In this document: positions 1 through 6,491 of the stretch, in pieces
Layout: each line of letters opens with the position of its first letter
Numbering within the stretch: position 1 is the stretch's first letter
NCBI GenBank assembly: GCA_902795875.1
Contig: CADBND010000174.1
Coordinates: 1 to 11,011 of the forward strand
Length of the DNA stretch: 11,011 nt
From: an uncultured Erysipelotrichaceae bacterium
GTDB lineage: Bacteria > Bacillota_I > Bacilli_A > Erysipelotrichales > Erysipelotrichaceae
Direction of reading: 5' to 3'
Program-made: the position numbers and the translations under genes
Notes under the pieces: model-generated
Databases searched by the model: none
What the model was told of the DNA's origin: nothing
The model's input: only the letters and a program-made list of their open reading frames with translations

Positions 1-103
1 GAATTCCGTACAGGTCATCATTTTCACCGGTTTCTTCGTCATCTTCTTTGCGATCTGCCTCGCAGTCATTTCGGCTTTCTTGAATGCCGTAGGAGTGCTC
101 TGA
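1..103 (+). CDS. secE: Preprotein translocase subunit SecE, C-terminal end (partial)
   Basis: This is the last 33 codons of an open frame that enters from the left edge (first full codon at base 2) and stops at TGA 101-103. What is visible is one hydrophobic membrane-spanning stretch (VIIFTGFFVIFFAICLAVIS) followed by a short tail ending NAVGVL. Single-helix SecE proteins end this way, and secE lies directly upstream of nusG in nearly all Bacteria. SecE clamps SecY in the SecYEG protein-conducting channel of the plasma membrane. The stop is one base before the nusG start, so the two genes are co-transcribed and probably translationally coupled. The identification rests on position and a single transmembrane segment; the conserved cytoplasmic amphipathic helix lies outside the window. 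Confidence 0.8.
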   Translation, partial: NSVQVIIFTGFFVIFFAICLAVISAFLNAVGVL

Positions 104-104
104 T

Positions 105-659
105 ATGACCGAACAGACCAACAAGAAAGAGTGGTATGTCGTAAATACCTACGCAGGCCATGAGAACCGGGTAAAGGACAATCTGGAGAAAAGGCTTGAA
201 ACAATGGGTATCTCCGAGAACCTTTTCAGGATCGTAGTCGCGGAAGAAACACAGATCGAAGTCAAGAACGAGAAGTCCAAGGAAGTCGTCAAGAACATCT
301 TCCCGGGTTACCTCTTCGTTGAAATGATCATGACCGATGAGGCCTGGTATGTCGTAAGAAATACGCCGGGCGTTACCGGATTTATCGGTTCATCGGGTGG
401 CGGTGCCAAGCCTTTCCCTGTCAAGCAGGATGAAATCGAAAAGATCTTAAGAAGGATCGGCCAGTCTGACAAGTCGATCGAGGTCGATTTCGCAGTCGGC
501 GATTCTGTCAAGATCCTTTCCGGACCGTTCTCCGGTATGGAAGGTAAGGTCGAATCCATGAACGATCAGACTCAGGTAGCGACCGTTCTGATAATCCTGT
601 TCGGTCGTGAAACGCCGACGGATATCAACTATGTAGATCTGGCAAAAGCGGATTTTTAA
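105..659 (+). CDS. nusG: Transcription termination/antitermination factor NusG
   Basis: NusG binds RNA polymerase at the clamp and modulates pausing, elongation and transcription-translation coupling. The 184-residue product has the NGN domain at about residues 8-118, with the family signatures WYVVNTYAGHE (10-20) and FPGYLFVEM (67-74), and a linker leading to a C-terminal KOW domain (about 127-184: VGDSVKILSGPFSGMEGKV, then LFGRETP). The length is typical for a Bacillota NusG without an extra domain. The ATG at 105 is preceded by a TAGGAGTG ribosome binding site at 89-96, inside the end of secE. The gene sits between secE and secG, a transcription factor flanked by two subunits of the Sec channel, whereas nusG is most often followed by rplK-rplA. 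Confidence 0.97.
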   Translation: MTEQTNKKEWYVVNTYAGHENRVKDNLEKRLETMGISENLFRIVVAEETQIEVKNEKSKEVVKNIFPGYLFVEMIMTDEAWYVVRNTPGVTGFIGSSGGGAKPFPVKQDEIEKILRRIGQSDKSIEVDFAVGDSVKILSGPFSGMEGKVESMNDQTQVATVLIILFGRETPTDINYVDLAKADF

Positions 660-669
660 GGAGTGAAAC

Positions 670-888
670 ATGAAGGTATTATTACTGATAGTTGCTGTAT
701 TGCTTATACTGATATCTTTACTGCAGGGTGGTAAATCCGATGCTCTGTCCGCATTTACGGGCAGTGGCGATCTCGGATTGTTCCAGAATGTCAAGGAACG
801 CGGTCCGGAGAAAGTCATCTCCATCGTCACGATGGTCTTAGGCATCCTGTTCTTTGTCTTGGTCATCATCATCAGGATCACTGAGTAG
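670..888 (+). CDS. secG: Preprotein translocase subunit SecG
   Basis: SecG is the small accessory subunit of the SecYEG channel and stimulates SecA-driven export. The 72-residue product has the expected two-helix layout: a first membrane helix at about residues 2-18, the family motif LLQGGKSDALSAFTGSGD just after it, and a second helix at about 48-68. The length matches Bacillota SecG. The start is set by an AAGGAG ribosome binding site that overlaps the nusG TAA stop at about 657-663. That arrangement makes nusG-secG a coupled pair. A strong terminator begins seven bases past the stop, so this is the end of the secE-nusG-secG transcript. Confidence is high from the QGG-SDA motif. Confidence 0.95.
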   Translation: MKVLLLIVAVLLILISLLQGGKSDALSAFTGSGDLGLFQNVKERGPEKVISIVTMVLGILFFVLVIIIRITE

Positions 889-894
889 TTTTAC

Positions 895-926
895 AAAGAT
901 AGCGAAATGATATTTCGCTATTTTTC
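895..926 (+). terminator. Intrinsic terminator after secG
   Basis: A perfect 10-bp inverted repeat, ATAGCGAAAT (899-908) with ATTTCGCTAT (912-921), closes a GAT loop. It has an A-run before it (895-897) and a run of five T (921-925) after it, the classic rho-independent layout. It ends only about 12 bases before the smpB start codon. Confidence 0.88.
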
Positions 927-937
927 TGTCAAAAAAT

Positions 938-1378
938 ATGAAAGATATTGCTGTTAACCGGAAGGCATACCATGACTATTTCATCGAGGAGACTCTCGAG
1001 GCGGGAATGGTGCTGCTTGGTTCGGAGATCAAATCGCTGCGAAAAGGGAAAGTGTCACTTAAGGAAGCTTATGTGGCTTTTCTTGGTGGCGAGGCTTTCA
1101 TAAAAGGTATGAACATCGCTTCTTATAAAGAGGCGACTTACAACGGTCATGACGAGACCAGGGACCGCAAGCTCCTTTTGCATAAAAGGGAGATCACAAA
1201 ACTTTTTTCCAAATGCAAGATGCAGGGGTATACCTGCATTCCATTGAGGATCTATCTCAAGGATGGCAGAGCCAAGATCGAGATCGCTCTGGCCAAGGGA
1301 AAGACTCTCTATGATAAGAGGGAGAGCGATAAGAAGCGGGATATGGACCGTCAGGCGAAACAGGCTTTAAGATTCTGA
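938..1378 (+). CDS. smpB: SsrA-binding protein SmpB
   Basis: SmpB binds tmRNA and delivers it to stalled ribosomes for trans-translation. The 146-residue product is full length and shows the family signatures NRKAYHDYFIEETLEAG (residues 7-23), LLGSEIKSLRKGK (about 26-38) and a basic C-terminal tail from about residue 124 on (LYDKRES, then alternating Lys/Arg and acidic residues), which enters the mRNA channel. The start at 938 gives a normal N-terminus (MKDIAVNRKAY). No Shine-Dalgarno is visible: the bases before the ATG are the T-run of the preceding terminator and an A-run. The gene usually follows secG-rnr in Bacillus-type genomes; here rnr is missing. No tmRNA gene is visible nearby. Confidence 0.97.
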   Translation: MKDIAVNRKAYHDYFIEETLEAGMVLLGSEIKSLRKGKVSLKEAYVAFLGGEAFIKGMNIASYKEATYNGHDETRDRKLLLHKREITKLFSKCKMQGYTCIPLRIYLKDGRAKIEIALAKGKTLYDKRESDKKRDMDRQAKQALRF

Positions 1379-1388
1379 AAAAAGCGAA

Positions 1389-1394
1389 TATAAT
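1389..1394 (+). promoter_or_regulatory. Putative -10 box for pduL
   Basis: A consensus TATAAT lies 29 bases before the pduL start, just after smpB ends. A 17-base spacer upstream would give TTTAAG (1366-1371) inside the end of smpB, only a 3/6 match to TTGACA. The predicted start near 1401 leaves a leader that contains the AAGGACGG ribosome binding site at about 1405-1412. Confidence 0.5.
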
Positions 1395-1422
1395 TTATAT
1401 AGATAAGGACGGAATAAAGAAA

Positions 1423-1992
1423 ATGGAAAAATTTATTGTTGAAATAAGTGCACGTCATATCCATGTTACCAAGGAGCAGGTCGCGATCCTGTTCGGTGAA
1501 GGCCATGAATTGACTCCGAAGAAGGCTTTATCACAGCCCGGTCAGTTCGCTTGTGAAGAAAAGCTGACGATCGTCGGTCCCAGAGGAGAACTGAAAGCTT
1601 CGATCCTCGGTCCGGAAAGAAAAGAAGCGCAGATCGAACTGTCCCTTACCGATGCAAGGACGCTCGGTGTTGAGGCAAAGATCAGGGAATCCGGTGATAT
1701 CGAAGGTACTGCCGGCATCAAACTGGTCGGTCCGTGCGGTGAGATCGAGCTCGAAAAGGGCGTCATCGCTGCGAAACGTCATATTCATATGACCCCGGCT
1801 GATGCAGCAAACTACGGCGTCAGCAACGGTGAGATCGTTAATGTCAAGATCGAGACTGAGGGCAGAAGCCTGGTATTCGGTGATACGGTCGTAAGAGTCA
1901 GAGATGATTTCGCTTTGGCTATGCATATCGATACAGATGAAGGCAACGCTGCCGGCATCAAGGGCAGTGCTTTAGGAGAAATAGTGAAGTAA
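1423..1992 (+). CDS. pduL: PduL-type phosphate acyltransferase (phosphotransacylase)
   Basis: PduL-family enzymes interconvert acyl-CoA plus phosphate with acyl-phosphate plus CoA, using a zinc site unrelated to classical Pta. The 189-residue product has the two diagnostic histidine motifs, ARHIHVT (residues 10-16) and KRHIHMT (118-124), plus the third metal-site segment MHIDTDEGNAA (167-177). The two halves form the paired beta-barrel domains typical of the family. The protein starts directly at the first barrel (MEKFIVEISARHIHV) without the extra N-terminal peptide that targets PduL to microcompartments, and no shell or diol-dehydratase genes are near. I infer a cytosolic enzyme, probably acetyl-CoA to acetyl-phosphate in acetate production. 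Substrate preference (acetyl or propionyl) cannot be read from the sequence. Confidence 0.92.
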   Translation: MEKFIVEISARHIHVTKEQVAILFGEGHELTPKKALSQPGQFACEEKLTIVGPRGELKASILGPERKEAQIELSLTDARTLGVEAKIRESGDIEGTAGIKLVGPCGEIELEKGVIAAKRHIHMTPADAANYGVSNGEIVNVKIETEGRSLVFGDTVVRVRDDFALAMHIDTDEGNAAGIKGSALGEIVK

Positions 1993-2005
1993 TTCACTAT
2001 TTTTT
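1979..2005 (+). terminator. Intrinsic terminator overlapping the pduL stop codon
   Basis: A 10-bp stem, AAATAGTGAA (1979-1988) with TTCACTATTT (1993-2002), closes a GTAA loop that contains the pduL TAA stop (1990-1992), followed by a T-run to 2005. The next start codon is only four bases further on (2009), so the hairpin either terminates pduL or lies in the immediate 5' context of the next gene. Confidence 0.78.
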
Positions 2006-2008
2006 ATT

Positions 2009-2812
2009 ATGATCTATACGATTGAGAATGCTCTCGCGATCCTGAAGGTCGACACAAAGAATTGCGAGATCGCAAGTTTTAGAAGAAAAGACAAAGATAT
2101 CGAATACATGTGGAACGGAGATCCGGCGTTCTGGACAAACCGCAATCCGACTCTGTTTCCTCATGTCAGCGCTCCGGCAAACAAGATCCTGAATTTCAAG
2201 GGGCAGGACTATTCCGTGAATAATCACGGTTTCTGCAGAAAGAGCGAATTTACATTCGTGGAACAGGGAGAAGACTATCTGCTTTTCTGCCTGTGTGCAA
2301 ATGAAGATACATTGAAGGAATATCCTTACCTTTTCGAACTGTATGTGCGCTATGTCCTTAAGGATGCATGTGTGAAGATCGAATATGAAGTGCGGAACAA
2401 AGAAGACGGAAAGCTGTATTTTGGTTTTGGCCAGCATCCTGCTTTCAACTGTCCGCTTGATCCCAAAAAGAAGTTTGAAGACTATTGGATCGAATTTGAA
2501 AAGGACGATGTCGAAGGAAGAAAGATCGATCTGAGCTATGAATTCTTTGAAAAGCACCGCACCTTTGTGGTCAACGAACCGAAGAGTTCCGTTTTCACTT
2601 TGACTGATGGGGAAAACAAGGTCATCATGAGGATCGATGACAAGTATAAGATCTTTGCGGTCTGGACGCCACATGCGCCGTTCGTATGCCTGGAGCCCTG
2701 GGTGGATTCGATCGAACGTGACGATACTGTGACGCCTTTTGAAGAAAGAGATGTGATCTCTTTAGAAAAGGACGGTGTCTGGAACATCGCTTATTCCATT
2801 GAGATCGTATAA
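2009..2812 (+). CDS. Aldose 1-epimerase family protein (galactose mutarotase-like, LacX/YphB type)
   Basis: The product (267 residues) belongs to the galactose-mutarotase-like superfamily, which interconverts alpha and beta anomers of sugars or sugar phosphates. It shows the family landmarks: WNGDPAFWTNRNPTLFPHV (residues 35-53), NNHGFCRKSEF (71-81) with the putative catalytic His73, FGFGQHPAFNCPL (138-150) with His143, and APFVCLEPWVDS (223-234) with the presumed catalytic base Glu229. The length and spacing fit the shorter LacX/YphB-like branch rather than GalM of about 340 residues. There is no Shine-Dalgarno; the ATG sits four bases after the T-run of the pduL terminator. No sugar operon is nearby, so the substrate is unknown. 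Confidence 0.88.
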   Translation: MIYTIENALAILKVDTKNCEIASFRRKDKDIEYMWNGDPAFWTNRNPTLFPHVSAPANKILNFKGQDYSVNNHGFCRKSEFTFVEQGEDYLLFCLCANEDTLKEYPYLFELYVRYVLKDACVKIEYEVRNKEDGKLYFGFGQHPAFNCPLDPKKKFEDYWIEFEKDDVEGRKIDLSYEFFEKHRTFVVNEPKSSVFTLTDGENKVIMRIDDKYKIFAVWTPHAPFVCLEPWVDSIERDDTVTPFEERDVISLEKDGVWNIAYSIEIV

Positions 2813-2824
2813 GAAGCATTTCAC

Positions 2825-2853
2825 TTTCAATATTGAATGGAATAAAGCATAAT
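2825..2853 (+). promoter_or_regulatory. Putative promoter of trxA
   Basis: A CATAAT box (2848-2853, 5/6 to consensus) lies 17 bases after a weak -35-like TTTCAA (2825-2830). The inferred start near 2860 places the AAGGAGGAAG ribosome binding site at the very front of the transcript. The -35 is poor, so this is tentative. Confidence 0.4.
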
Positions 2854-2875
2854 CTTAATGAAGGAGGAAGACTCT

Positions 2876-3184
2876 ATGAAGATCATCAATGCAGCTGAAT
2901 TCGATGAAATGATCAAAAGCGGTACGACACTTATCGATTTCTTTGCGGACTGGTGCGGTCCTTGCAAGATGTTGGGCCCGGTCATTGAAGAAGTGGCAAG
3001 TGAATATCCGCAGATCGCTTTTGCGAAGGTCAATGTCGACGACAACATGGATCTGGCTGAAAGATTCCAGATCATGTCGATCCCGCAGGTCTACATCTTC
3101 AGGGATGGCGAAGTCATCGGCAAGTTTGGCGGATACAGAGATATCGGAGGCGTAAGAGCCTTCATCGACGAGACAGTAAAATAA
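2876..3184 (+). CDS. trxA: Thioredoxin
   Basis: Thioredoxin is a cytosolic disulfide reductant. The 102-residue product is a complete single-domain thioredoxin: LIDFFADWCGPCKMLGPV carries the redox-active pair Cys27-Gly-Pro-Cys30, the buried Asp21 precedes it, and cis-Pro70 is in SIPQVYIFRDGE. The residue after the cis-proline is Gln where many thioredoxins have Thr. An in-frame ATG at 2858 would add six residues (MKEEDS) that encode the ribosome binding site itself, so I prefer the ATG at 2876, which is five bases after AAGGAGGAAG (2861-2870). No thioredoxin reductase gene is adjacent. A strong terminator follows, so the gene is probably transcribed alone. Confidence 0.95.
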   Translation: MKIINAAEFDEMIKSGTTLIDFFADWCGPCKMLGPVIEEVASEYPQIAFAKVNVDDNMDLAERFQIMSIPQVYIFRDGEVIGKFGGYRDIGGVRAFIDETVK

Positions 3185-3196
3185 AAACTTCGTCTT

Positions 3197-3233
3197 AAGA
3201 CCTTTCGGGAGACACCGAAAGGTCTTTTTTTCT
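3197..3233 (+). terminator. Strong intrinsic terminator after trxA
   Basis: A perfect 12-bp stem, AAGACCTTTCGG (3197-3208) with CCGAAAGGTCTT (3215-3226), closes a six-base loop and is followed by an almost uninterrupted T-run to about 3235. This is the clearest terminator in the window and isolates trxA from the pot operon. Confidence 0.95.
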
Positions 3234-3305
3234 TTGAAAAGAAGGCCTTTTTTGAAAAGAAATGTATATTTTTTTCAATTTAAATAAAAACGGAAAAAAA
3301 TAACG

Positions 3306-3311
3306 TATAAT
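3306..3311 (+). promoter_or_regulatory. -10 box of the pot operon promoter
   Basis: A perfect TATAAT lies 25 bases before the potA ATG, in a very A+T-rich stretch (3251-3325) of the kind that can act as an UP element. No good -35 is seen at 16-18 bases (17-base spacing gives AATAAA). The inferred leader is only about 18 bases, so there is no room for a riboswitch. Confidence 0.55.
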
Positions 3312-3335
3312 GATTTTATTTGGAGGGCTTTGGCT

Positions 3336-4922
3336 ATGGAAAAATTGATCGAATTCAGGAATATTGTTAAAAGTTTCGATGGTCAAACGGTCTTAAAAGG
3401 TATCGATCTCGATATCTATGAAAATGAGTTCGTAACCCTTTTAGGTCCATCTGGTTGTGGTAAGACTACCCTGCTCAGGATCCTTGGCGGATTCCTGGAA
3501 CAGGACGAAGGTTCTGTTATCTTTAACGGTGAAGAGATCTCGAATGTTCCCGCATACAAGCGCCCCATCAATACGGTCTTCCAGAAGTATGCCTTATTCC
3601 CGCATCTGAATGTCTATGAAAACGTTGCGTTCGGTCTGAGGATCAAGAAGATGTCCAATGACCTGATCAAACCGAAAGTGGACAGGATGCTGGAACTGGT
3701 CGGTCTGGATGGCTATCAGAAAAGAGATGTCACGATGCTTTCCGGCGGTCAGCAGCAGAGAGTTGCCATCGCCAGAGCGCTCGTGAATGAGCCGGATGTG
3801 CTTCTGCTGGATGAACCTTTGAGTGCGTTGGATGCGAAACTTCGCAAAGAGATGCAGCAGGAACTCAAGCGCATCCAGGAAGAAGTCGGTATTACCTTCA
3901 TCTTTGTCACGCACGATCAGGAAGAAGCCCTGACGATGTCGGACAAGATCGTCGTCATGAAAGATGGCAACATCGAACAGATCGGTACTCCGACTGAAAT
4001 ATATAACGAACCGATAAACCGCTATGTTGCCAACTTCATCGGTCAGTCCAATATCATGGATGGCATTATGAAGGAGGACTATCTGGTCAATTTCGATGAC
4101 CGTGACTTCGAATGTGTCGATCACGATTTCAAAAAGAACGAACCGGTCGATGTCGTCATCCGTCCGGAGGATATCAAGATCAAAAAGAAGTCCAGAGGCA
4201 AGATGAACGGCCAGGTCATATCGGTCTTATTCAAGGGTGTCCACTATGAGGTCATCGTTGAGACCAAGCGCGGTGCTGCCAAGTCGGTCAAGCTCCATGT
4301 ATTGGGCAATGATGTCGTTCATAACGAAGAGGCGAGAGAGATGATGTCCGCTTCCGACTTCATGCTGGATATCGCGGATGTTCCTTCGATTACCAACGAA
4401 GATCTGATCATGTATGCCAATGCGCAGGCCTGGAAAGATGATGAGGAAGAGACAGAAGTTTCGATCACTTCCGTAACACATCAGATCAAGGAAGAACCTG
4501 GCGAATATGAGATCATCTTCAAGACGGCTGCCGGTACTTCCATTAAAGCAGATGTCGATGTCGTCCTTCCGAAATTTAACGAGGATAAGGACGAAAAGAT
4601 CGGTATCCAGGCTTTCGATGTATACAAGTCGATCGATGAGATCAAGGAATCGATGGCGATCTCTGTTGACCTGAAGAACTGGGCCGGTGCCTATGCCTGG
4701 GATCTGGAGACGGAGAACGAGATCGAGATTGATGATGTGCGTTTCGATTTCGATCCGATGGAGATCGTAGAAGGCGTATATGATGTGACGTTTGTTACCG
4801 AAGGCCGTACCTACAAGATCCATACGACGGAAAAACAGGAAGAAGGCGATATCGTTTCACTGGATATCGATCCTGAGGATATACATGTAATGGAGAAGTC
4901 GATAGGCTATGAAGAGCTTTAG
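3336..4922 (+). CDS. potA: Spermidine/putrescine ABC transporter ATP-binding protein PotA, with enlarged C-terminal TOBE region
   Basis: PotA is the cytoplasmic ATPase that powers polyamine import through PotB-PotC. The nucleotide-binding domain is complete: Walker A GPSGCGKTT (residues 37-45), Q-loop near Gln83, signature LSGGQQQR (135-142), Walker B VLLLDEP (155-161), D-loop SALDAK and switch His193. The TOBE region begins near 271 (VDVVIRPEDI, then FKGVHYEVIVET at 299-310). Family members usually finish at about 350-380 residues. This one runs to 528 because about 180 residues separate FKGVHYE from the canonical-looking end (IHTTEKQ at 496-502, IDPEDIHVMEK at 511-521); see the separate entry for the repeat units. 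The start is the ATG at 3336, eight bases after GGAGGG (3322-3327); an in-frame TTG at 3330 is too close to that site. The end overlaps potB by 14 bases. Confidence 0.96.
   Translation: MEKLIEFRNIVKSFDGQTVLKGIDLDIYENEFVTLLGPSGCGKTTLLRILGGFLEQDEGSVIFNGEEISNVPAYKRPINTVFQKYALFPHLNVYENVAFGLRIKKMSNDLIKPKVDRMLELVGLDGYQKRDVTMLSGGQQQRVAIARALVNEPDVLLLDEPLSALDAKLRKEMQQELKRIQEEVGITFIFVTHDQEEALTMSDKIVVMKDGNIEQIGTPTEIYNEPINRYVANFIGQSNIMDGIMKEDYLVNFDDRDFECVDHDFKKNEPVDVVIRPEDIKIKKKSRGKMNGQVISVLFKGVHYEVIVETKRGAAKSVKLHVLGNDVVHNEEAREMMSASDFMLDIADVPSITNEDLIMYANAQAWKDDEEETEVSITSVTHQIKEEPGEYEIIFKTAAGTSIKADVDVVLPKFNEDKDEKIGIQAFDVYKSIDEIKESMAISVDLKNWAGAYAWDLETENEIEIDDVRFDFDPMEIVEGVYDVTFVTEGRTYKIHTTEKQEEGDIVSLDIDPEDIHVMEKSIGYEEL
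4215..4919 (+). repeat. Three diverged TOBE-like units in the PotA C-terminus
   Basis: Three segments of the PotA tail resemble one another, about 80-90 residues apart (residues from about 294, 377 and 465). Each starts with I/V-x-x-V, has a Y-E/D-V/I core (HYEVIVETKRG, EYEIIFKTAAG, VYDVTFVTEGR) and ends in a hydrophobic-acidic strand (FMLDIADVPSI, IGIQAFDVYKSI, VSLDIDPEDIHVMEKSI). Units two and three are preceded by matching linkers, DLIMYANAQAW (356-366) and DLKNWAGAYAW (445-455), 6 of 11 identical and 89 residues apart, each followed by an acidic stretch. I read this as duplication of a TOBE half-unit within the protein. The alignment was made by eye. Confidence 0.6.
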
Positions 4923-5688
4923 AAGATTGGTCTATCCCTACCTGGTCTGGGCAGGATTACTGATCGTGCTTCCGATGCTGATCATCGTATTCTATGCTTT
5001 TTCGACACAGGGCAATGTGGTGATCCCCGTTAAACTCTCTTTTGTGAATTTTCTGCGTTTCTTCTCCGACCCGATCTTCCTTGAAGTATTGGGCAGGAGC
5101 TTGAAACTGGCGCTGTTCACAACGATCATTTGTATACTGCTCGGTTATCCGGCAGCTTACTTCATCGCAAAGATGAAGCCGGATTCCCAATCCGTCATGG
5201 TACTTATGGTCACGCTTCCCCAGTTGATCAATATGCTGGTGAGGACCTACGCCTGGCGTGGTATCCTGCTGGAGATGCCGTTTTCTCCGGAAGTCAAGGT
5301 CTATATCGGTATGGTATACAACTTCTTACCGTATATGATCTTACAGATCTATACTTCTCTTTCGAAGATGGATCCTTCCCTTGTTCCGGCGGCATACGAT
5401 CTGGGCTGTGATGAGAAGATGGCGTTCCTGAAGGTGACTCTGCCGCTTTCTGTTCCCGGTATCATTTCCGGGATCACATTGGTCTTCTTGCCGGCTGTTT
5501 CGAGTTTCTTCATTCCGAAACTGCTGGGTGGCGGTTCCTATGTCCTGGTTGGTAACCTGATCGAAAACTATTTCGTTACGACGGGAGACTGGAACTTCGG
5601 CTCGGCGATCTCACTGATCATGGCTCTGGTCATCCTGATCTCTATGTATTTCACGCGTAAGTTTGATTACGACCAGGAGGCAGTCTGA
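4909..5688 (+). CDS. potB: Spermidine/putrescine ABC transporter permease PotB
   Basis: PotB is one of two inner permeases of the polyamine importer. The 259-residue product has about six hydrophobic segments (the first at residues 8-31), the family segment INMLVRTYAWRGILL (107-121), GMVYNFLPYM (134-143), and the EAA loop that docks on PotA (PAAYDLGCDEKMAFLKVTLP, 160-179, then SVPGIISG). FIPKLLGGG (201-209) is also typical. The stretch between RGILLE and IGMVYNF is much shorter than in most PotB proteins, where a periplasmic excursion of about 20 further residues (NGLIN-type) is usual. The start overlaps the end of potA by 14 bases, with GGAGAAG about 11-17 bases upstream. Confidence in the family is high. 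Confidence 0.95.
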   Translation: MKSFRRLVYPYLVWAGLLIVLPMLIIVFYAFSTQGNVVIPVKLSFVNFLRFFSDPIFLEVLGRSLKLALFTTIICILLGYPAAYFIAKMKPDSQSVMVLMVTLPQLINMLVRTYAWRGILLEMPFSPEVKVYIGMVYNFLPYMILQIYTSLSKMDPSLVPAAYDLGCDEKMAFLKVTLPLSVPGIISGITLVFLPAVSSFFIPKLLGGGSYVLVGNLIENYFVTTGDWNFGSAISLIMALVILISMYFTRKFDYDQEAV

Positions 5689-6491
5689 TGAAAAGGAAAA
5701 ACAATAAACTGTTTCATAAGATCTATCTTGCTGCGATCATGGCGTTCTTCTATCTGCCGATCGTCTACGTGGTCTTCTTCTCGTTCAACGCTTCGCGTTC
5801 TCTGACGAACTTTACCGGTTTCTCATTGCAGTGGTATGAGAAGATGTTCTCGACCAGAGCGATGATGGAATCGATATACTATTCCGTTTTGATTGCGGTG
5901 ATCGCTACGGCTGTCTCGACTGTCGTAGGTACGATCGTTGCGATCGGCTTAAGCAAGTCGTCTCATCTGATCAAGCAGATCGTCACCCAGGTGAACAATC
6001 TGCCGATGCTCAATCCCGATATCGTTACGGCGATCGGACTGATGCTGCTGTTCTCGACATTGAACATCCCGACGGGATTCGGCACATTGCTGCTGGCACA
6101 CATCATCTTCTGTATCCCTTATGTCATGCTGTCGGTATCTCCGAAGCTCAGACAGCTGGATGAGAACCTGGCGGAAGCGGCACTGGATCTGGGCTGTACG
6201 CCTTTCCAGGCTTTATACAAGGTCATCATCCCGCAGATCAAGGAAGGTATCGTGTCGGGTGCACTGGTTGCCTTCACAATGTCGTTCGACGACTTCGTAA
6301 TATCTTATTTCACTACAGGTCCGGGTATCAACAATATCTCGACTTACGTCTATGCGACGACAAAACGTATCAATCCGAGTGTCAATGCACTTTCGACTCT
6401 GATCGTTCTTGCGATCACGATCGTGCTCATATTCTCGAACGTATTACCGCTCATCAGAGCAAGGAGGAAAAGAAATGAAAAAACTGCTTAG
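5688..6491 (+). CDS. potC: Spermidine/putrescine ABC transporter permease PotC
   Basis: This is the second permease of the polyamine importer and pairs with PotB in the plasma membrane. The 267-residue product is of normal length. It has a first helix at about 13-33 (YLPIVYVVFFSFN), the segment NNLPMLNPDIVTAIGLMLLF (103-122), the ATPase-docking EAA loop (EAALDLGCTPFQALYKVIIP, 163-182, then QIKEGIVSG), and the PotC hallmark SFDDFVISYF (199-208). The ATG shares its first base with the potB TGA stop (TGATG), and an AGGAGG site lies at about 5675-5680, so translation is tightly coupled. The gene overlaps potD by 17 bases. Confidence 0.97.
   Translation: MKRKNNKLFHKIYLAAIMAFFYLPIVYVVFFSFNASRSLTNFTGFSLQWYEKMFSTRAMMESIYYSVLIAVIATAVSTVVGTIVAIGLSKSSHLIKQIVTQVNNLPMLNPDIVTAIGLMLLFSTLNIPTGFGTLLLAHIIFCIPYVMLSVSPKLRQLDENLAEAALDLGCTPFQALYKVIIPQIKEGIVSGALVAFTMSFDDFVISYFTTGPGINNISTYVYATTKRINPSVNALSTLIVLAITIVLIFSNVLPLIRARRKRNEKTA

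Noticed and set aside
938..1422. Possible tmRNA (ssrA) next to smpB
   Set aside because: The 44 bases after smpB are too short and hold only a promoter and ribosome binding site; no tRNA-like acceptor or tag frame is visible.
1997..2674. Long antisense open frame (225 codons) opposite the aldose epimerase gene
   Set aside because: The forward frame has clear family motifs; the reverse frame shows no recognisable domain and no ribosome binding site, and arises from codon bias.
3242..3253. AAGGCCTTTTTT read as a second terminator after trxA
   Set aside because: The palindrome has no room for a loop, so no stable hairpin forms; the terminator at 3197-3226 is sufficient.
3233..3261. Direct repeat TTTGAAAAGAA at 3233-3243 and 3251-3261 around the palindrome AAGGCCTT, upstream of potA
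   Set aside because: It lies before the inferred -35 region in A/T-rich sequence, where such repeats arise easily. It could be a regulator site, but nothing supports that beyond the repeat.
3594..4823. Two antisense open frames (176 and 198 codons) opposite potA
   Set aside because: Rich in Ile, Asp, His and Leu as expected from the complement of GAT/ATC-rich forward codons; no promoter, start signal or domain.
6409..6474. N-terminal extension of PotD in the open frame
   Set aside because: The added residues (RSRSCSYSRTYY) are the shadow of the potC end; the signal peptide and AAGGAGG site fix the start at 6475.
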